DNA of 64,000 bases, taken from positions 186,001 through 250,000 of the forward strand of contig CANGBB010000001.1 in assembly GCA_947452065.1 (NCBI GenBank). The letters are read 5' to 3'. The notes beneath the pieces are model-generated. The model searched no databases. It was not told the DNA's origin and saw only the letters and a program-made list of their open reading frames with translations. This document shows, piece after piece, positions 13,375 to 21,773 of the stretch (its first letter is position 1; each line of letters starts with the position of its first letter). A program made the position numbers and the translations under genes. The DNA comes from Gammaproteobacteria bacterium. Its GTDB lineage: Bacteria > Pseudomonadota > Gammaproteobacteria > Steroidobacterales > Steroidobacteraceae.

Positions 13375-14205
13375 CTAGATGGGCGGCTTGCGCAACGTGA
13401 AACTGACCGGGTGTCCGACGTTCAGTTGCGCCCCGCTTCCTGCGAGCACGATGGCGTTGTACCCGAAGGTCACGCCCTGAAGGCGTGCGTCGTACCGATA
13501 TTCACGCAGCGTGCGCAGAGGTTCATCGCCATCGCGTACGCCGGTCTGCGGGTCGGTGGTCGTGATGATGCAGCGGGTGCAGGGCTTCACCAGTCTCAGT
13601 CGGATCGTGCCGATGATCAGTTCCTCAATCTGATCTTCCTCGTAGGCCGCGACACCATCGAGCAGCAGGTTGGGGCGGAAGCATTCCACCGGGAAGCGAC
13701 GGCCGCTGCGGGCTGCGAGGTCATCAAGTGAGGCCTGACTGAGCACCAACAATGGATAGCCATCCGAGAACAGATTGGGTGCTGAGTTCTCTCCCGTCCA
13801 TTCGCGGGCGCTGTAGCGTGGCTCTGAACGATCGAAGCGCACCAGTCGGAAGGTGCCGCATAACCACGCGCTGAGCCATGCTGCAGCCGCGTCGCCGGCG
13901 TCGAACGCCGCGCATTCATCGCGCCAGATGCGCACGCGGCAAGGCCGGCCGGTAATGCTTCGTGCCACTGTGAGCGGTGGCTGTTCCGGCGCCAGCAGTC
14001 GCAACTCCTCGCCCTGCAGGTGAGCGCGCAGCGTTGCCAGTCTGGGTTGTTCGCGCTGTGTTACGAAGCGACCGTTGCCATCGACGATCAGCCACTCGCG
14101 ATCGCTCTCGATGCCGGTTGCGAATAGCTGCGCGCTGTTCAGGCGCAGGCCCCGCCCTGACTTGATCGGGTAGGCATACAGCGCTGCGAGGTGCGGCCCG
14201 TTCAT
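13375..14205 (-). CDS. MOSC domain protein (YcbX-like, molybdopterin-related)
   Basis: The 276-residue protein has an N-terminal MOSC beta-barrel (LYAYPIKSGRGLRL) and a MOSC domain with the conserved cysteine region KPCTRCIITTTDP followed by VRDGDEPLRTL. Members act on or transfer sulfur to molybdenum cofactor and, in E. coli YcbX and YiiM, reduce N-hydroxylated bases such as 6-hydroxylaminopurine. The C-terminal 2Fe-2S ferredoxin domain of YcbX is absent. The start is ATG 14203-14205, overlapping the nth stop as ATGA. The gene is convergent with lpd, 14 bases away. The substrate is unknown; the electron donor might be the RsxB-like ferredoxin two genes upstream, which is inference. Confidence 0.82.
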   Translation of the reverse strand: MNGPHLAALYAYPIKSGRGLRLNSAQLFATGIESDREWLIVDGNGRFVTQREQPRLATLRAHLQGEELRLLAPEQPPLTVARSITGRPCRVRIWRDECAAFDAGDAAAAWLSAWLCGTFRLVRFDRSEPRYSAREWTGENSAPNLFSDGYPLLVLSQASLDDLAARSGRRFPVECFRPNLLLDGVAAYEEDQIEELIIGTIRLRLVKPCTRCIITTTDPQTGVRDGDEPLRTLREYRYDARLQGVTFGYNAIVLAGSGAQLNVGHPVSFTLRKPPI

Positions 14206-14837
14206 GGCTTGGCCTTGTCTGGATATTCGCACCAGCGGGCGATGAGGCAGCCGCTGCATTCAGGGCGCCGGGCCTTGCAGACGTAACGGCCGTGCAGGAT
14301 CAGCCAGTGATGGGCATCACGTAAAAATTCCGCTGGCGTCGTGGCGAGCAGCTGTTCTTCGACGGCACGCGGTGTTTTTCCGGTGGCCAGTCCGGTGCGA
14401 TTGGCAACACGGAAGATGTGCGTGTCGACGGCGATGGTCGCGTCCCCAAACGCTGTGTTCAGTACGACGTTGGCGGTCTTGCGACCAACGCCGGGCAACT
14501 GTTCGAGGGCGTCGCGGTCGCGGGGGATTTCCCCGCCGTGTTGCTCGATCAGGCGTTGGCAGGTGGCGAGGATATTGGACGCTTTGGTGTTGAACAGGCC
14601 GATGGTGCGTATGTGCTGCTTGATGCCATTGAGTCCGAGCGCAAGCATGCTCTGAGCATCCGGTGCGATGGCGAACAAGTCAGCCGTGGCAGCGTTGACG
14701 CGGCGATCCGTGGCTTGCGCCGAAAGGATGACGGCAATCAGCAACTGGAATGGTGAGTGATACACCAGTTCCGTGCGTGGCTCGGGATTGGCGGCGCGCA
14801 GGGCCGCAAACAGCGCGCGTCGCCGGGTGGGAGTCAT
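14202..14837 (-). CDS. nth: Endonuclease III (DNA glycosylase/AP lyase)
   Basis: Base-excision repair enzyme that removes oxidised pyrimidines and cleaves abasic sites. The 211 residues match E. coli Nth. The helix-hairpin-helix LPGVGRKTANVV carries the catalytic Lys, the catalytic Asp is in VDTHIFRVANR, and the C-terminus has the [4Fe-4S] spacing C-x6-C-x2-C-x5-C, with its middle reading CSGC. The start overlaps the stop of the upstream rsxB-like gene (ATGA at 14834-14837) and its stop overlaps the MOSC gene start, so the three are translationally coupled. Confidence 0.96.
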   Translation of the reverse strand: MTPTRRRALFAALRAANPEPRTELVYHSPFQLLIAVILSAQATDRRVNAATADLFAIAPDAQSMLALGLNGIKQHIRTIGLFNTKASNILATCQRLIEQHGGEIPRDRDALEQLPGVGRKTANVVLNTAFGDATIAVDTHIFRVANRTGLATGKTPRAVEEQLLATTPAEFLRDAHHWLILHGRYVCKARRPECSGCLIARWCEYPDKAKP

Positions 14838-15403
14838 GGTTGGTCGAACGGTTTGCCGGCGCGGCGTTTGCGCTCGGCCAGCAGCGCAGCGCGCTCGTGG
14901 GCGTGCTGGGCTAGGCGTCCGCCATGAGACTGATAGCGCCTGCGGTTTTCGTCGGCCGACGGTGCTGCGCCGTCACTCTCGACACGCGGACGGATCACGA
15001 TGCAGTCCGCCGGGCAGTCGGCGAGGCACAGTTCGCAGCCCGTGCAGTTCTCGGTCAGCACCGTATGCAGCAGTCGACGCGCGCCGATGATGGCATCTGT
15101 GGGGCAGGGTGGCAGACAGCGCGCGCAGCCGATGCAGCGCGCTGGGTCGATCCAGGCGACCAGCGATGAGGTTTCCTGTCCGCAGCTCTCGTCGAGCGGC
15201 AACGCAGGTTGGCCGAGCAGCGTTGCCAGCCGGGCGATGGTGGCACTGCCTCCGGGTGGGCAGCGATTCAGTGCGGTGGTTCCGGCAGCCAGCGCCTCGG
15301 CATAGGGCAGGCACCCATCGAAGCCGCAGCGCATACACTGTGTCTGCGGCAGCAGTGCATCGATTTCGGCGACGCGCGCGGGGTTCGGTGAATTCGGATC
15401 CAT
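14834..15403 (-). CDS. rsxB: RnfB/RsxB-like [4Fe-4S] ferredoxin, standing alone
   Basis: A 189-residue protein with an RnfB-type FeS domain (CMRCGFDGCLPYAEAL, with a further Cys in NRCPPGG) followed by two 4Fe-4S ferredoxin motifs (CIGCARCLPPCP and CTGCELCLADCP) near residues 95 and 125, and a charged C-terminal tail. The N-terminal membrane anchor of full RnfB is missing. In E. coli rsxB belongs to rsxABCDGE-nth; here only this gene remains beside nth and no other rnf/rsx gene is in the window. Start ATG 15401-15403. It probably acts as a soluble electron carrier, perhaps for Nth cluster maintenance or the MOSC protein. Confidence 0.8.
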   Translation of the reverse strand: MDPNSPNPARVAEIDALLPQTQCMRCGFDGCLPYAEALAAGTTALNRCPPGGSATIARLATLLGQPALPLDESCGQETSSLVAWIDPARCIGCARCLPPCPTDAIIGARRLLHTVLTENCTGCELCLADCPADCIVIRPRVESDGAAPSADENRRRYQSHGGRLAQHAHERAALLAERKRRAGKPFDQP

Positions 15404-15458
15404 GGCGGAATGTTGCGATGGCACAATGCCAATATTTCAGACTCAGGGACTGCTGTCC

Positions 15459-16079
15459 ATGTCACGCAATCTCACGCCGGCGGTGCGCTGGCTACTGCTG
15501 GCCAATGTCGGCATCTTCCTGCTGCAGGCGCTCTATCCGGATGCGCTCTTGGAGCGGTTTGCGCTGTGGCCTTGGCAGGGTGCAGAACAAGATGGACTGC
15601 CGCCTTTTGAGCCCTGGCAGTTGGTCAGCTATGCCTACCTGCACGGGAGTCTTGAACATCTGTTCTTCAACATGTTCGCGGTATGGATGTTCGGTCCGGA
15701 GATCGAGCGCCTGCTGGGCACGCGCCGCTTCAATGTCTATTACTTGACCTGTGTGGCCAGCGCCGCGCTGACCCAGATGCTGGTGCAGACCTCGTTCCAC
15801 AGCGAGCCGTCCGGCCCAACTGTCGGCGCCTCCGGTGCCGTGTTCGGGTTGCTGTTGCTGTTCGGCATGGCCTTTCCGCGACGGCGCCTGATGCTGATTT
15901 TTCCGCCGATCCCGATGCCAGCGTGGCTGTTCGTGACGCTCTACGGTCTGGCCGAATTGCTGATGGGCGTCTTTGGCGTGCTGCCAGGGATTGCGCACTT
16001 TGCGCATCTCGGTGGAATGCTGGGCGGCTTCCTGCTTATCCGCTACTGGCACGCAACGGCTGCTGTGCGCAGCCGTTAA
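15459..16079 (+). CDS. Rhomboid-family intramembrane serine protease
   Basis: A 206-residue six-helix inner-membrane protease. Diagnostic residues are the catalytic Ser in GASGAVFG (helix 4), the catalytic His in HFAHLGGMLGG (helix 6), and the conserved HGSLEHLFFNMFAVW with oxyanion His/Asn residues. Length and helix count fit the short bacterial type without cytosolic domain. Start ATG 15459 is preferred over an upstream ATG at 15402 because AGGGA lies about eight bases before it and the longer N-terminus is not conserved in character. It is divergent from the rsxB-like gene and ends eight bases before convergent metG. Substrates unknown. Confidence 0.9.
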   Translation: MSRNLTPAVRWLLLANVGIFLLQALYPDALLERFALWPWQGAEQDGLPPFEPWQLVSYAYLHGSLEHLFFNMFAVWMFGPEIERLLGTRRFNVYYLTCVASAALTQMLVQTSFHSEPSGPTVGASGAVFGLLLLFGMAFPRRRLMLIFPPIPMPAWLFVTLYGLAELLMGVFGVLPGIAHFAHLGGMLGGFLLIRYWHATAAVRSR

Positions 16080-16088
16080 GCGGCTTTT
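16071..16088 (+). terminator. Possible intrinsic terminator after rhomboid gene
   Basis: A 5-bp stem (AGCCG/CGGCT, loop TTAAG) overlapping the rhomboid stop codon is followed immediately by TTTT. The stem is short, so termination would be partial; it reaches the last base of convergent metG. Confidence 0.35.
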
Positions 16089-18163
16089 CAGCTGACCTTC
16101 ATGCCCGCCACGGCGCCCGTGTCGGGAGAGAGCAGGAACAGTCCGCTGCTGTCATCGCTACCGCTAGCCGCCAGCACCATGCCTTCGGAAACGCCGAAGC
16201 GCATCTTGCGTGGTGCGAGGTTGGCGACCATCAGCACCATGCGACCCACCAGCGCTTCCGGCTGATAAGCCACACGGATACCGGAGAAGACCTGACGCTG
16301 CTCATCGCCCAGTTGCAGCGTGAGCCGCAGCAACTTGTCTGAACCCTCGACCGCTTCGGCTGCCACGACCTTCGCAACACGCAGGTCGATTTTCTGGAAG
16401 TCAGCAATATCGATCTGCGCTAGGGGTTCTGTGGATTTTGATTTCGCAGTCTGGGTCGCAGACTTTTTCGTAGCAGCAGCGGCGCCGGAGGCGGCTGCGA
16501 CCTGCGCAGGTTTGCTCGCCGCGTCGGCCGGCACACTGGCCGGCACAATGAGCTCGGCAACGCGTGCCGGATCCAGGCGCGTGGCCAGCGGCTCGTAAGC
16601 GTTGAGCGGCGTGCCGAGCAGCGGCTTGGACAGTGCCTCCCAGCGTGACAGGTCGGTGTTCAGGAACTTTGTTGCAGCCTGAGTCATTGCCGGCAGCACC
16701 GGCGCCAGGCAGCCCATCAGTACACGGAACAGGTTGATGCCCTGTGTGCACACGGCCAGTACCTCAGCGGCACGTGCGGGATCCTTGGCCAGGACCCAGG
16801 GCTTGTGCTGATCGACATACTGATTGGCACGATCGGCCAGCAGCATGATTTCGCGCATGGCCTGAGAGTAATGACGCGCTTCGTAAAGCGCAGCAATCTG
16901 CTCGCTGGCGGCGACAAACTCGGCCTGCAGTGCGGGCTCCGCCAATGTCGTTCCCAGTGTGCCGCCGGCGCGCTGGATGAATCCGGCGCAGCGACTGGCG
17001 ATGTTGACCAGTTTGCCCACCAAGTCGCTGTTGGTGCGCGCCGTGAAATCATCCAGATTGAAATCGATGTCCTCGATGCCGTCGCTGAGCTTGGCTGCGA
17101 AGTAGTAGCGCAGTGGCTCGGCCGGCAGCCGTTCGAGATAGTGGCGCGCGGTGATGAAGGTGCCGCGCGACTTGGACATCTTCTGGCCGTTGATGGTCAG
17201 GAAGCCATGGACGAACACGCTGGTCGGCCGTCGCATGCCCGAGCCGTGCAGCACCGCGGGCCAGAACAGCGTGTGGAAGTAGCTGATGTCCTTGCCGATG
17301 AAGTGGTAGAGTTCGGCATCACTGCCAGCCTTCCAGTAGGCATCGAAGTCCAGACCGCGCAGCGCGCACAGCGCCTTGAAGCTGGCCGGGTAACCGATCG
17401 GAGCATCGAACCAGACGTAGAAGTACTTGCCCGGCGCATCAGGTACTTCGATGCCGAAGTAGGGGGCGTCGCGCGAGATGTCCCAGTCCTGCAGACCGGC
17501 GGCAAACCACTCCTCGAGTTTGGCGCGCACACCCTCCTGCAGGCGGCTGGTGGATAGCCACTCACGCAGCATGCCCTCAAAGTGGCCGAGCTGGAAAAAC
17601 AGGTGATCGGATTCACGCCACACCGGCGTGGTGTTGCTGACGGTCGAGCGCGGCTCGATGAGGTCGGCGGGCGAGTACGTCGCACCGCAGACCTCGCAGC
17701 TGTCCCCGTACTGGTCCGCACTCTTGCAGCGCGGGCAGGTGCCGCGCACATAGCGGTCGGGCAGGAACATCTTGGCCTGCTCGTCATAGGCCTGGCGTAC
17801 CGACCGGCGGGCAATGTGACCGGCGTCGCGCAGGCGCTGGTACATCTCGCGGCTCAGGGCCGTGCTTTCAGCTGAATGAGTCGAGTGGAAGTGATCGAAG
17901 CTGATGAGCAGATCGTCGTAGTCCTGCCGGTGCTCCTTCGCGACGGCGGCGATCAGCTGCTCCGGGGTCTGACCCTGTGACTGGGCCCGGATCATGATCG
18001 GTGTGCCGTGCGTGTCCTCGGCGCAGACAAACAGGCAGTCATTGCCGCGCATGCGCTGGAAACGAACCCATATGTCGGTCTGCACCGACTCGAGCACGTG
18101 GCCGAGATGCAGTTGACCGTTGGCGTAGGGCAGGGCGTGGGTAACGAGGATCTTGCGTGGCAT
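16088..18163 (-). CDS. metG: Methionyl-tRNA synthetase with C-terminal tRNA-binding domain
   Basis: Charges initiator and elongator tRNA-Met. The 691-residue protein is of the E. coli type: HLGH signature near residue 20, the zinc knuckle with CPRC and CEVCG near residues 145-160, KMSKS (KMSKSRGTF) near residue 335, an anticodon-binding helical domain, an Ala/Lys-rich linker at about 550-585 and a C-terminal EMAP/tRNA-binding OB domain ([13 protein letters not shown] onward). It is divergent from mrp, the arrangement also found in E. coli. No Shine-Dalgarno sequence precedes ATG 18161-18163; a -10-like box ends eight bases upstream, suggesting a near-leaderless transcript. Confidence 0.97.
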   Translation of the reverse strand: MPRKILVTHALPYANGQLHLGHVLESVQTDIWVRFQRMRGNDCLFVCAEDTHGTPIMIRAQSQGQTPEQLIAAVAKEHRQDYDDLLISFDHFHSTHSAESTALSREMYQRLRDAGHIARRSVRQAYDEQAKMFLPDRYVRGTCPRCKSADQYGDSCEVCGATYSPADLIEPRSTVSNTTPVWRESDHLFFQLGHFEGMLREWLSTSRLQEGVRAKLEEWFAAGLQDWDISRDAPYFGIEVPDAPGKYFYVWFDAPIGYPASFKALCALRGLDFDAYWKAGSDAELYHFIGKDISYFHTLFWPAVLHGSGMRRPTSVFVHGFLTINGQKMSKSRGTFITARHYLERLPAEPLRYYFAAKLSDGIEDIDFNLDDFTARTNSDLVGKLVNIASRCAGFIQRAGGTLGTTLAEPALQAEFVAASEQIAALYEARHYSQAMREIMLLADRANQYVDQHKPWVLAKDPARAAEVLAVCTQGINLFRVLMGCLAPVLPAMTQAATKFLNTDLSRWEALSKPLLGTPLNAYEPLATRLDPARVAELIVPASVPADAASKPAQVAAASGAAAATKKSATQTAKSKSTEPLAQIDIADFQKIDLRVAKVVAAEAVEGSDKLLRLTLQLGDEQRQVFSGIRVAYQPEALVGRMVLMVANLAPRKMRFGVSEGMVLAASGSDDSSGLFLLSPDTGAVAGMKVS

Positions 18164-18171
18164 AAGCGGTA

Positions 18172-18177
18172 ATTATG
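18172..18177 (-). promoter_or_regulatory. -10 box of metG, near-leaderless arrangement
   Basis: On the minus strand CATAAT is preceded by TGC (an extended -10, TGn) and followed by only eight bases before the metG ATG. No purine-rich ribosome-binding site is present and no good -35 is seen. The expected transcription start falls at or just before the start codon. Confidence 0.5.
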
Positions 18178-18282
18178 GCACGGGGGAACATGCCCGCGCG
18201 CAGCTGGCAGCGCGGCGAGCCCCTAGGGAGACGCATCGGCATCGCGCTCGCAGGCGGGTCGAGTTTGCGGGTCCGAATGAGC

Positions 18283-18288
18283 TAGAAT
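18283..18288 (+). promoter_or_regulatory. Possible -10 box upstream of mrp
   Basis: TAGAAT lies about 46 bases before the mrp start in the 171-base gap between divergent metG and mrp. No convincing -35 at 16-18 bases. The rest of the gap holds no recognisable gene. Confidence 0.3.
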
Positions 18289-18334
18289 CGCGACTCTTCG
18301 CAGGCCGCGCCGTGCGGCATCCAGCAGGGTGAAC

Positions 18335-19429
18335 ATGTCAAATCTGGACGCCGCCGTTCGTGCGGCCATCGGAAGTTTCGTCGAACCAGCACTGGGCCAG
18401 ACACTGGATGAAGCCGGTGCGGTCAAGGGCCTCACCCTTCGCGGCCGTGAGGTGGATCTGGCGCTGCAGTTCGGCTTTCCCACCGGAGGCTATGCACCGG
18501 CTCTGGCGAGCGCACTGTCGGCCCATGTGGCCGCAGCGGCGGGCTCCGAGCTGACCTTCAACCTCACGCTGGAAAGTCGTATCACCGCGCACAGTGTCCA
18601 GCGTGGCCTGACACCACTGGCAGGGGTGCGCAATATCGTTGCGGTGGCCAGCGGCAAGGGCGGTGTGGGCAAATCCACAGTCGCCGCTAATCTGGCGCTG
18701 GGCTGGGCGGCTGCCGGCGCGCGCGTGGGCATCCTGGACGCCGACATCTATGGACCGAGTCAGCCGCTGATGCTGGGTCTGGAAGGGCAGCATCCGGGCT
18801 CACCCGACGGCAAGCGCATCACACCGCTCCGCGCCCACGGGGTGTGTGCCATGTCGATTGGCTTTCTGGTTGATCCGGCGCAGGCCGTCGCCTGGCGCGG
18901 CCCTATGGTGACCCAGGCGCTGACCCAACTGCTCAATGATACGGATTGGGGTGAGCTGGACTATCTGGTGATCGACATGCCGCCGGGTACGGGCGACATC
19001 CAGCTGACGCTGGCACAGCGTGTGCCCGTGGCCGGCGCCGTGATTGTGACCACGCCCCAGGACATCGCGCTGGCGGATGCGCGCAAAGGTATTGCGATGT
19101 TCGAGAAGGTGTCGGTGCCGGTGCTGGGCATCGTCGAGAACATGAGCGTTCACATCTGCTCGAACTGCGGGCATGCCGAGCACATCTTTGGCAGCGGTGG
19201 TGGTGCGCTTCTTGCGGCCGAGCGGGGCGTGCGGGTGCTGGGGAATCTGCCTCTGGATGCCCATATCCGCGAGGAGGCCGATGGCGGTCGCCCCACCGTG
19301 GTTGCCGCGCCGGGTTCGCCGCGCGCCGAGGCTTATCTGCAGATGGCGCGCAATGTTGCCGGGGCGTTGGCCCTGCGCAGCCGCGATCGCAGTACACTGT
19401 TTCCGAAAATCGTCGTCGAGGCCAGTTGA
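18335..19429 (+). CDS. apbC: Iron-sulfur cluster carrier ATPase Mrp/ApbC
   Basis: P-loop scaffold/carrier that binds and hands over [4Fe-4S] clusters. The 364 residues contain an N-terminal MIP18-like domain (about 1-85), deviant Walker [10 protein letters not shown] near residue 110, a Walker B-like segment starting [13 protein letters not shown], and the cluster-binding CxxC in [10 protein letters not shown] 18335 is favoured over GTG 18329 by an AGGG six to seven bases upstream. The stop overlaps the dcd start (TGATG). Divergent metG and downstream dcd is a common gammaproteobacterial order. Confidence 0.94.
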   Translation: MSNLDAAVRAAIGSFVEPALGQTLDEAGAVKGLTLRGREVDLALQFGFPTGGYAPALASALSAHVAAAAGSELTFNLTLESRITAHSVQRGLTPLAGVRNIVAVASGKGGVGKSTVAANLALGWAAAGARVGILDADIYGPSQPLMLGLEGQHPGSPDGKRITPLRAHGVCAMSIGFLVDPAQAVAWRGPMVTQALTQLLNDTDWGELDYLVIDMPPGTGDIQLTLAQRVPVAGAVIVTTPQDIALADARKGIAMFEKVSVPVLGIVENMSVHICSNCGHAEHIFGSGGGALLAAERGVRVLGNLPLDAHIREEADGGRPTVVAAPGSPRAEAYLQMARNVAGALALRSRDRSTLFPKIVVEAS

Positions 19430-19992
19430 TGAGCATCAAATCCGACCGCTGGATCCAGCGTGCCGCCGCGGCAGGCATGATCGAACCTTACGAGCCCGGC
19501 CAGGTGCGGGCTGTGGATGGTCGCAAGATCATCTCCTACGGCACGTCGAGCTACGGCTACGACGTTCGCTGTGCGCGCGAGTTCAAGATCTTCACTAACA
19601 TCAACTCCACCATCGTGGATCCAAAGGCCTTCGACGCTAAGAGCTTCGTCGACATGGAAGCGGACGTGTGCATCATTCCGCCCAATTCCTTTGCGCTGGC
19701 ACGAACGGTCGAATACTTCCGCATTCCGCGCAGCATTCTGACGGTGTGTCTGGGCAAGTCCACGTATGCCCGCTGCGGCATCATCGTGAATGTCACGCCG
19801 CTTGAGCCTGAGTGGGAAGGGCATGTGACGCTGGAGTTTTCCAACACCACGCCGCTCCCCGCCAAGATCTACGCCAATGAGGGCGTGGCGCAGATGCTGT
19901 TCTTTGAATCCGACGAGCCGTGTTTGGTGTCGTACCGGGATCGCGGTGGGAAGTATCAGGGTCAGACGGGAGTCACTCTGCCCAAGACCTGA
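19429..19992 (+). CDS. dcd: dCTP deaminase
   Basis: Deaminates dCTP to dUTP, feeding dTTP synthesis. The 187 residues match the trimeric Dcd family. Visible motifs are [19 protein letters not shown], and the catalytic Glu in [13 protein letters not shown], with the C-terminal nucleotide-closing segment beginning [14 protein letters not shown]. The start codon overlaps the apbC stop by one base (TGATG), so translation is coupled. The last bases before the carbonic anhydrase gene (75 bases) hold no recognised feature. Confidence 0.97.
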   Translation: MSIKSDRWIQRAAAAGMIEPYEPGQVRAVDGRKIISYGTSSYGYDVRCAREFKIFTNINSTIVDPKAFDAKSFVDMEADVCIIPPNSFALARTVEYFRIPRSILTVCLGKSTYARCGIIVNVTPLEPEWEGHVTLEFSNTTPLPAKIYANEGVAQMLFFESDEPCLVSYRDRGGKYQGQTGVTLPKT

Positions 19993-20067
19993 GTGGTCGG
20001 CGCGGCATGAGCTGCCCCGCACGGGCCGGGAGGCGAGACGCTTTCCGGAGCAGACTTTTTGGGGCTT

Positions 20068-20715
20068 TTAAGGCGCAGCGAGCGCGGCGACAGCGCGCTC
20101 GTAGATCTGCTCGATATCGCGATGGTTGTTCATCGTGATATCCAGGTTGCGTATCAGTCCGTTCTCGATACCGTACACCCAACCATGCACCGACAGTGTC
20201 TGGCCGCGTTCCCAGGCATCGGCGGCGATGCTGGTCTGACACACATTCATGACCTGCTCGATCACGTTCAGTTCGCACAGTCGTCGGGCGGCCTGCTGTT
20301 CGGGCAGATCGCGGAGTCGTGGCATGTGTTTTTCGCGCACGTCCTGCACATGCCGCAGCCAATTATCGGACAGTCCAAGGCGCGCTCGGCGCAGGGCGGC
20401 GCTGACGCCGCTGCAGCCGTAGTGGCCGCAAACGATGATGTGCCGGACCTTCAGCAGATCCACGGCAAACTGCATCACGGAAAGGCAGTTGAGGTCTGTA
20501 TGAACCACCACATTGGCGATGTTCCGGTGGACGAATAACTCACCTGGCAACAGGCCGACGATCTGGTTGGCCGGCACGCGGCTGTCGGAGCAGCCGATCC
20601 AGAGGTATTCCGGCGATTGCTGGTGGGCCAGCTTGTGGAAAAAATCCGGGTCTTGGCGCAGGATGCGCGCCGCCCAGTCACGATTGCTGTCCAGCAGGTG
20701 ATCGAGTGAACTCAT
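20068..20715 (-). CDS. can: Beta-class carbonic anhydrase
   Basis: Zinc enzyme that interconverts CO2 and bicarbonate in the cytoplasm. The 215-residue protein has the beta-class zinc ligands and catalytic dyad: CSDSRVPA (Cys, Asp, Arg) near residue 42 and GHYGCSG (His, Cys) near residue 98. It is close to E. coli Can in length and motif spacing. It is convergent with dcd and divergent from the LOG-family gene. No good ribosome-binding site precedes ATG 20713-20715; a weak GATAGT/TAGTCT -10-like element sits about 10 bases upstream. Confidence 0.96.
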   Translation of the reverse strand: MSSLDHLLDSNRDWAARILRQDPDFFHKLAHQQSPEYLWIGCSDSRVPANQIVGLLPGELFVHRNIANVVVHTDLNCLSVMQFAVDLLKVRHIIVCGHYGCSGVSAALRRARLGLSDNWLRHVQDVREKHMPRLRDLPEQQAARRLCELNVIEQVMNVCQTSIAADAWERGQTLSVHGWVYGIENGLIRNLDITMNNHRDIEQIYERAVAALAAP

Positions 20716-20788
20716 CGTCCGGCTAGACTATCAGTTTGCGGCTGAATACGTAATTGCCACAATGACGCCCAGCCCGCCCCATCGTCAG

Positions 20789-20821
20789 TATTTGCATTTA
20801 GCATACTATTTGCAGATAGCA
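20789..20821. repeat. Two-unit direct repeat upstream of the LOG gene
   Basis: TATTTGCAnnTAGCA occurs at 20789-20803 and again at 20807-20821, period 18 bases, differing only in the two middle bases. It lies in an AT-rich patch directly before the start codon at 20823, in a GC-rich genome. It may be a tandem operator or part of the promoter. Confidence 0.55.
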
Positions 20822-20822
20822 C

Positions 20823-21698
20823 ATGGCACAGCCACTCGATAAGCGTCACGAAGCTGCTCAGCAGCTTGAGAGCATATTGCGCAGCCCAACCTATTCGGAG
20901 GCCGATAAGGATCTCGGCTTCCTGGATAGTGCGGACACGCGTGGCGTGCGCCTGCAGCTCGACTATCTGAAAGCCGAGCTGATGCTGGCCAGCTACAACA
21001 TCGAACATACCATCGTGGTGTTCGGTAGCTCCCGCATCCCTGACCCTGAAGCTGCGCGACTGGCATTGCACGCGGCCGAGGCCGAGGCGGCGCGCAATCC
21101 CGACAACCTCGAGCTGGCGCAGCGTGCGGCCGTGGCCGCGCGAGTGGCAGCCAACAGCCGCTACTACGAGGTGGCGCGCGAGCTGGGGCGCTACGTGGGT
21201 CACATGAGTGACGGCCCAGGCCGGCCGCGTACGGTGGTCATGACCGGCGGCGGACCGGGCATCATGGAGGCGGCCAATCGCGGGGCGAAGGAATCCGGTG
21301 CACCGACGGCGGGCATGAATATCCACCTGCCATCGCCGCAGTCGCCGAATCTGTATGTCACGCCGCAGTTGGCATTCCAGTTCCATTATTTTGCGATCCG
21401 GAAGCTCCACCTGCTGCTGCGCGCCCGCGCACTGGTGGCCTTCCCCGGAGGCTACGGCACGCTGGATGAACTGTTCGAGACGCTGACGCTGGTGCAGACG
21501 CGCAAGATTGCGCCATTGCCCATCATTCTGGTCGGGCGCGAGTACTGGACTCAGGCCGTCAATCTCGAGTTCATGTGTGCCGAGGGGGTGATTTCTCCCG
21601 ACGATATGGCGCTGTTCAGCTACGCCGATTCTGCGCCCCAGATCTGGCAGTCCATCCTGCAGTGGCATGCTGCGCGCGGCCGGCCGCTGGTCCGATAG
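20823..21698 (+). CDS. LOG-family nucleotide 5'-monophosphate nucleosidase (TIGR00730-like)
   Basis: A 291-residue Rossmann-fold protein of the LOG family, which hydrolyses nucleoside or cytokinin 5'-monophosphates to base and ribose 5-phosphate. The signature motifs are present: GGGPGIMEAANRGA near residue 143 and PGGYGTLDELFET near residue 208. The first 90 residues form an extra helical segment, so it is closer to the longer bacterial group than to the 190-residue plant-like LOGs. ATG 20823 follows an 18-base-period direct repeat. Substrate unknown; a purine/pyrimidine salvage role is inferred. Confidence 0.85.
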   Translation: MAQPLDKRHEAAQQLESILRSPTYSEADKDLGFLDSADTRGVRLQLDYLKAELMLASYNIEHTIVVFGSSRIPDPEAARLALHAAEAEAARNPDNLELAQRAAVAARVAANSRYYEVARELGRYVGHMSDGPGRPRTVVMTGGGPGIMEAANRGAKESGAPTAGMNIHLPSPQSPNLYVTPQLAFQFHYFAIRKLHLLLRARALVAFPGGYGTLDELFETLTLVQTRKIAPLPIILVGREYWTQAVNLEFMCAEGVISPDDMALFSYADSAPQIWQSILQWHAARGRPLVR

Positions 21699-21773
21699 CC
21701 TGATCACTTGAGCGCGCAGCGCGGCAGGCCCGCCGCGCCTCCGTTAGAATCCCCCGCGTTCGCCGCCGCAGTG

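Noticed and set aside
13370-13387. Possible terminator between lpd and the MOSC gene
   Set aside because: Only a 6-bp GCCGCC stem inside the end of the MOSC coding sequence, no T-run; too common in a GC-rich genome.
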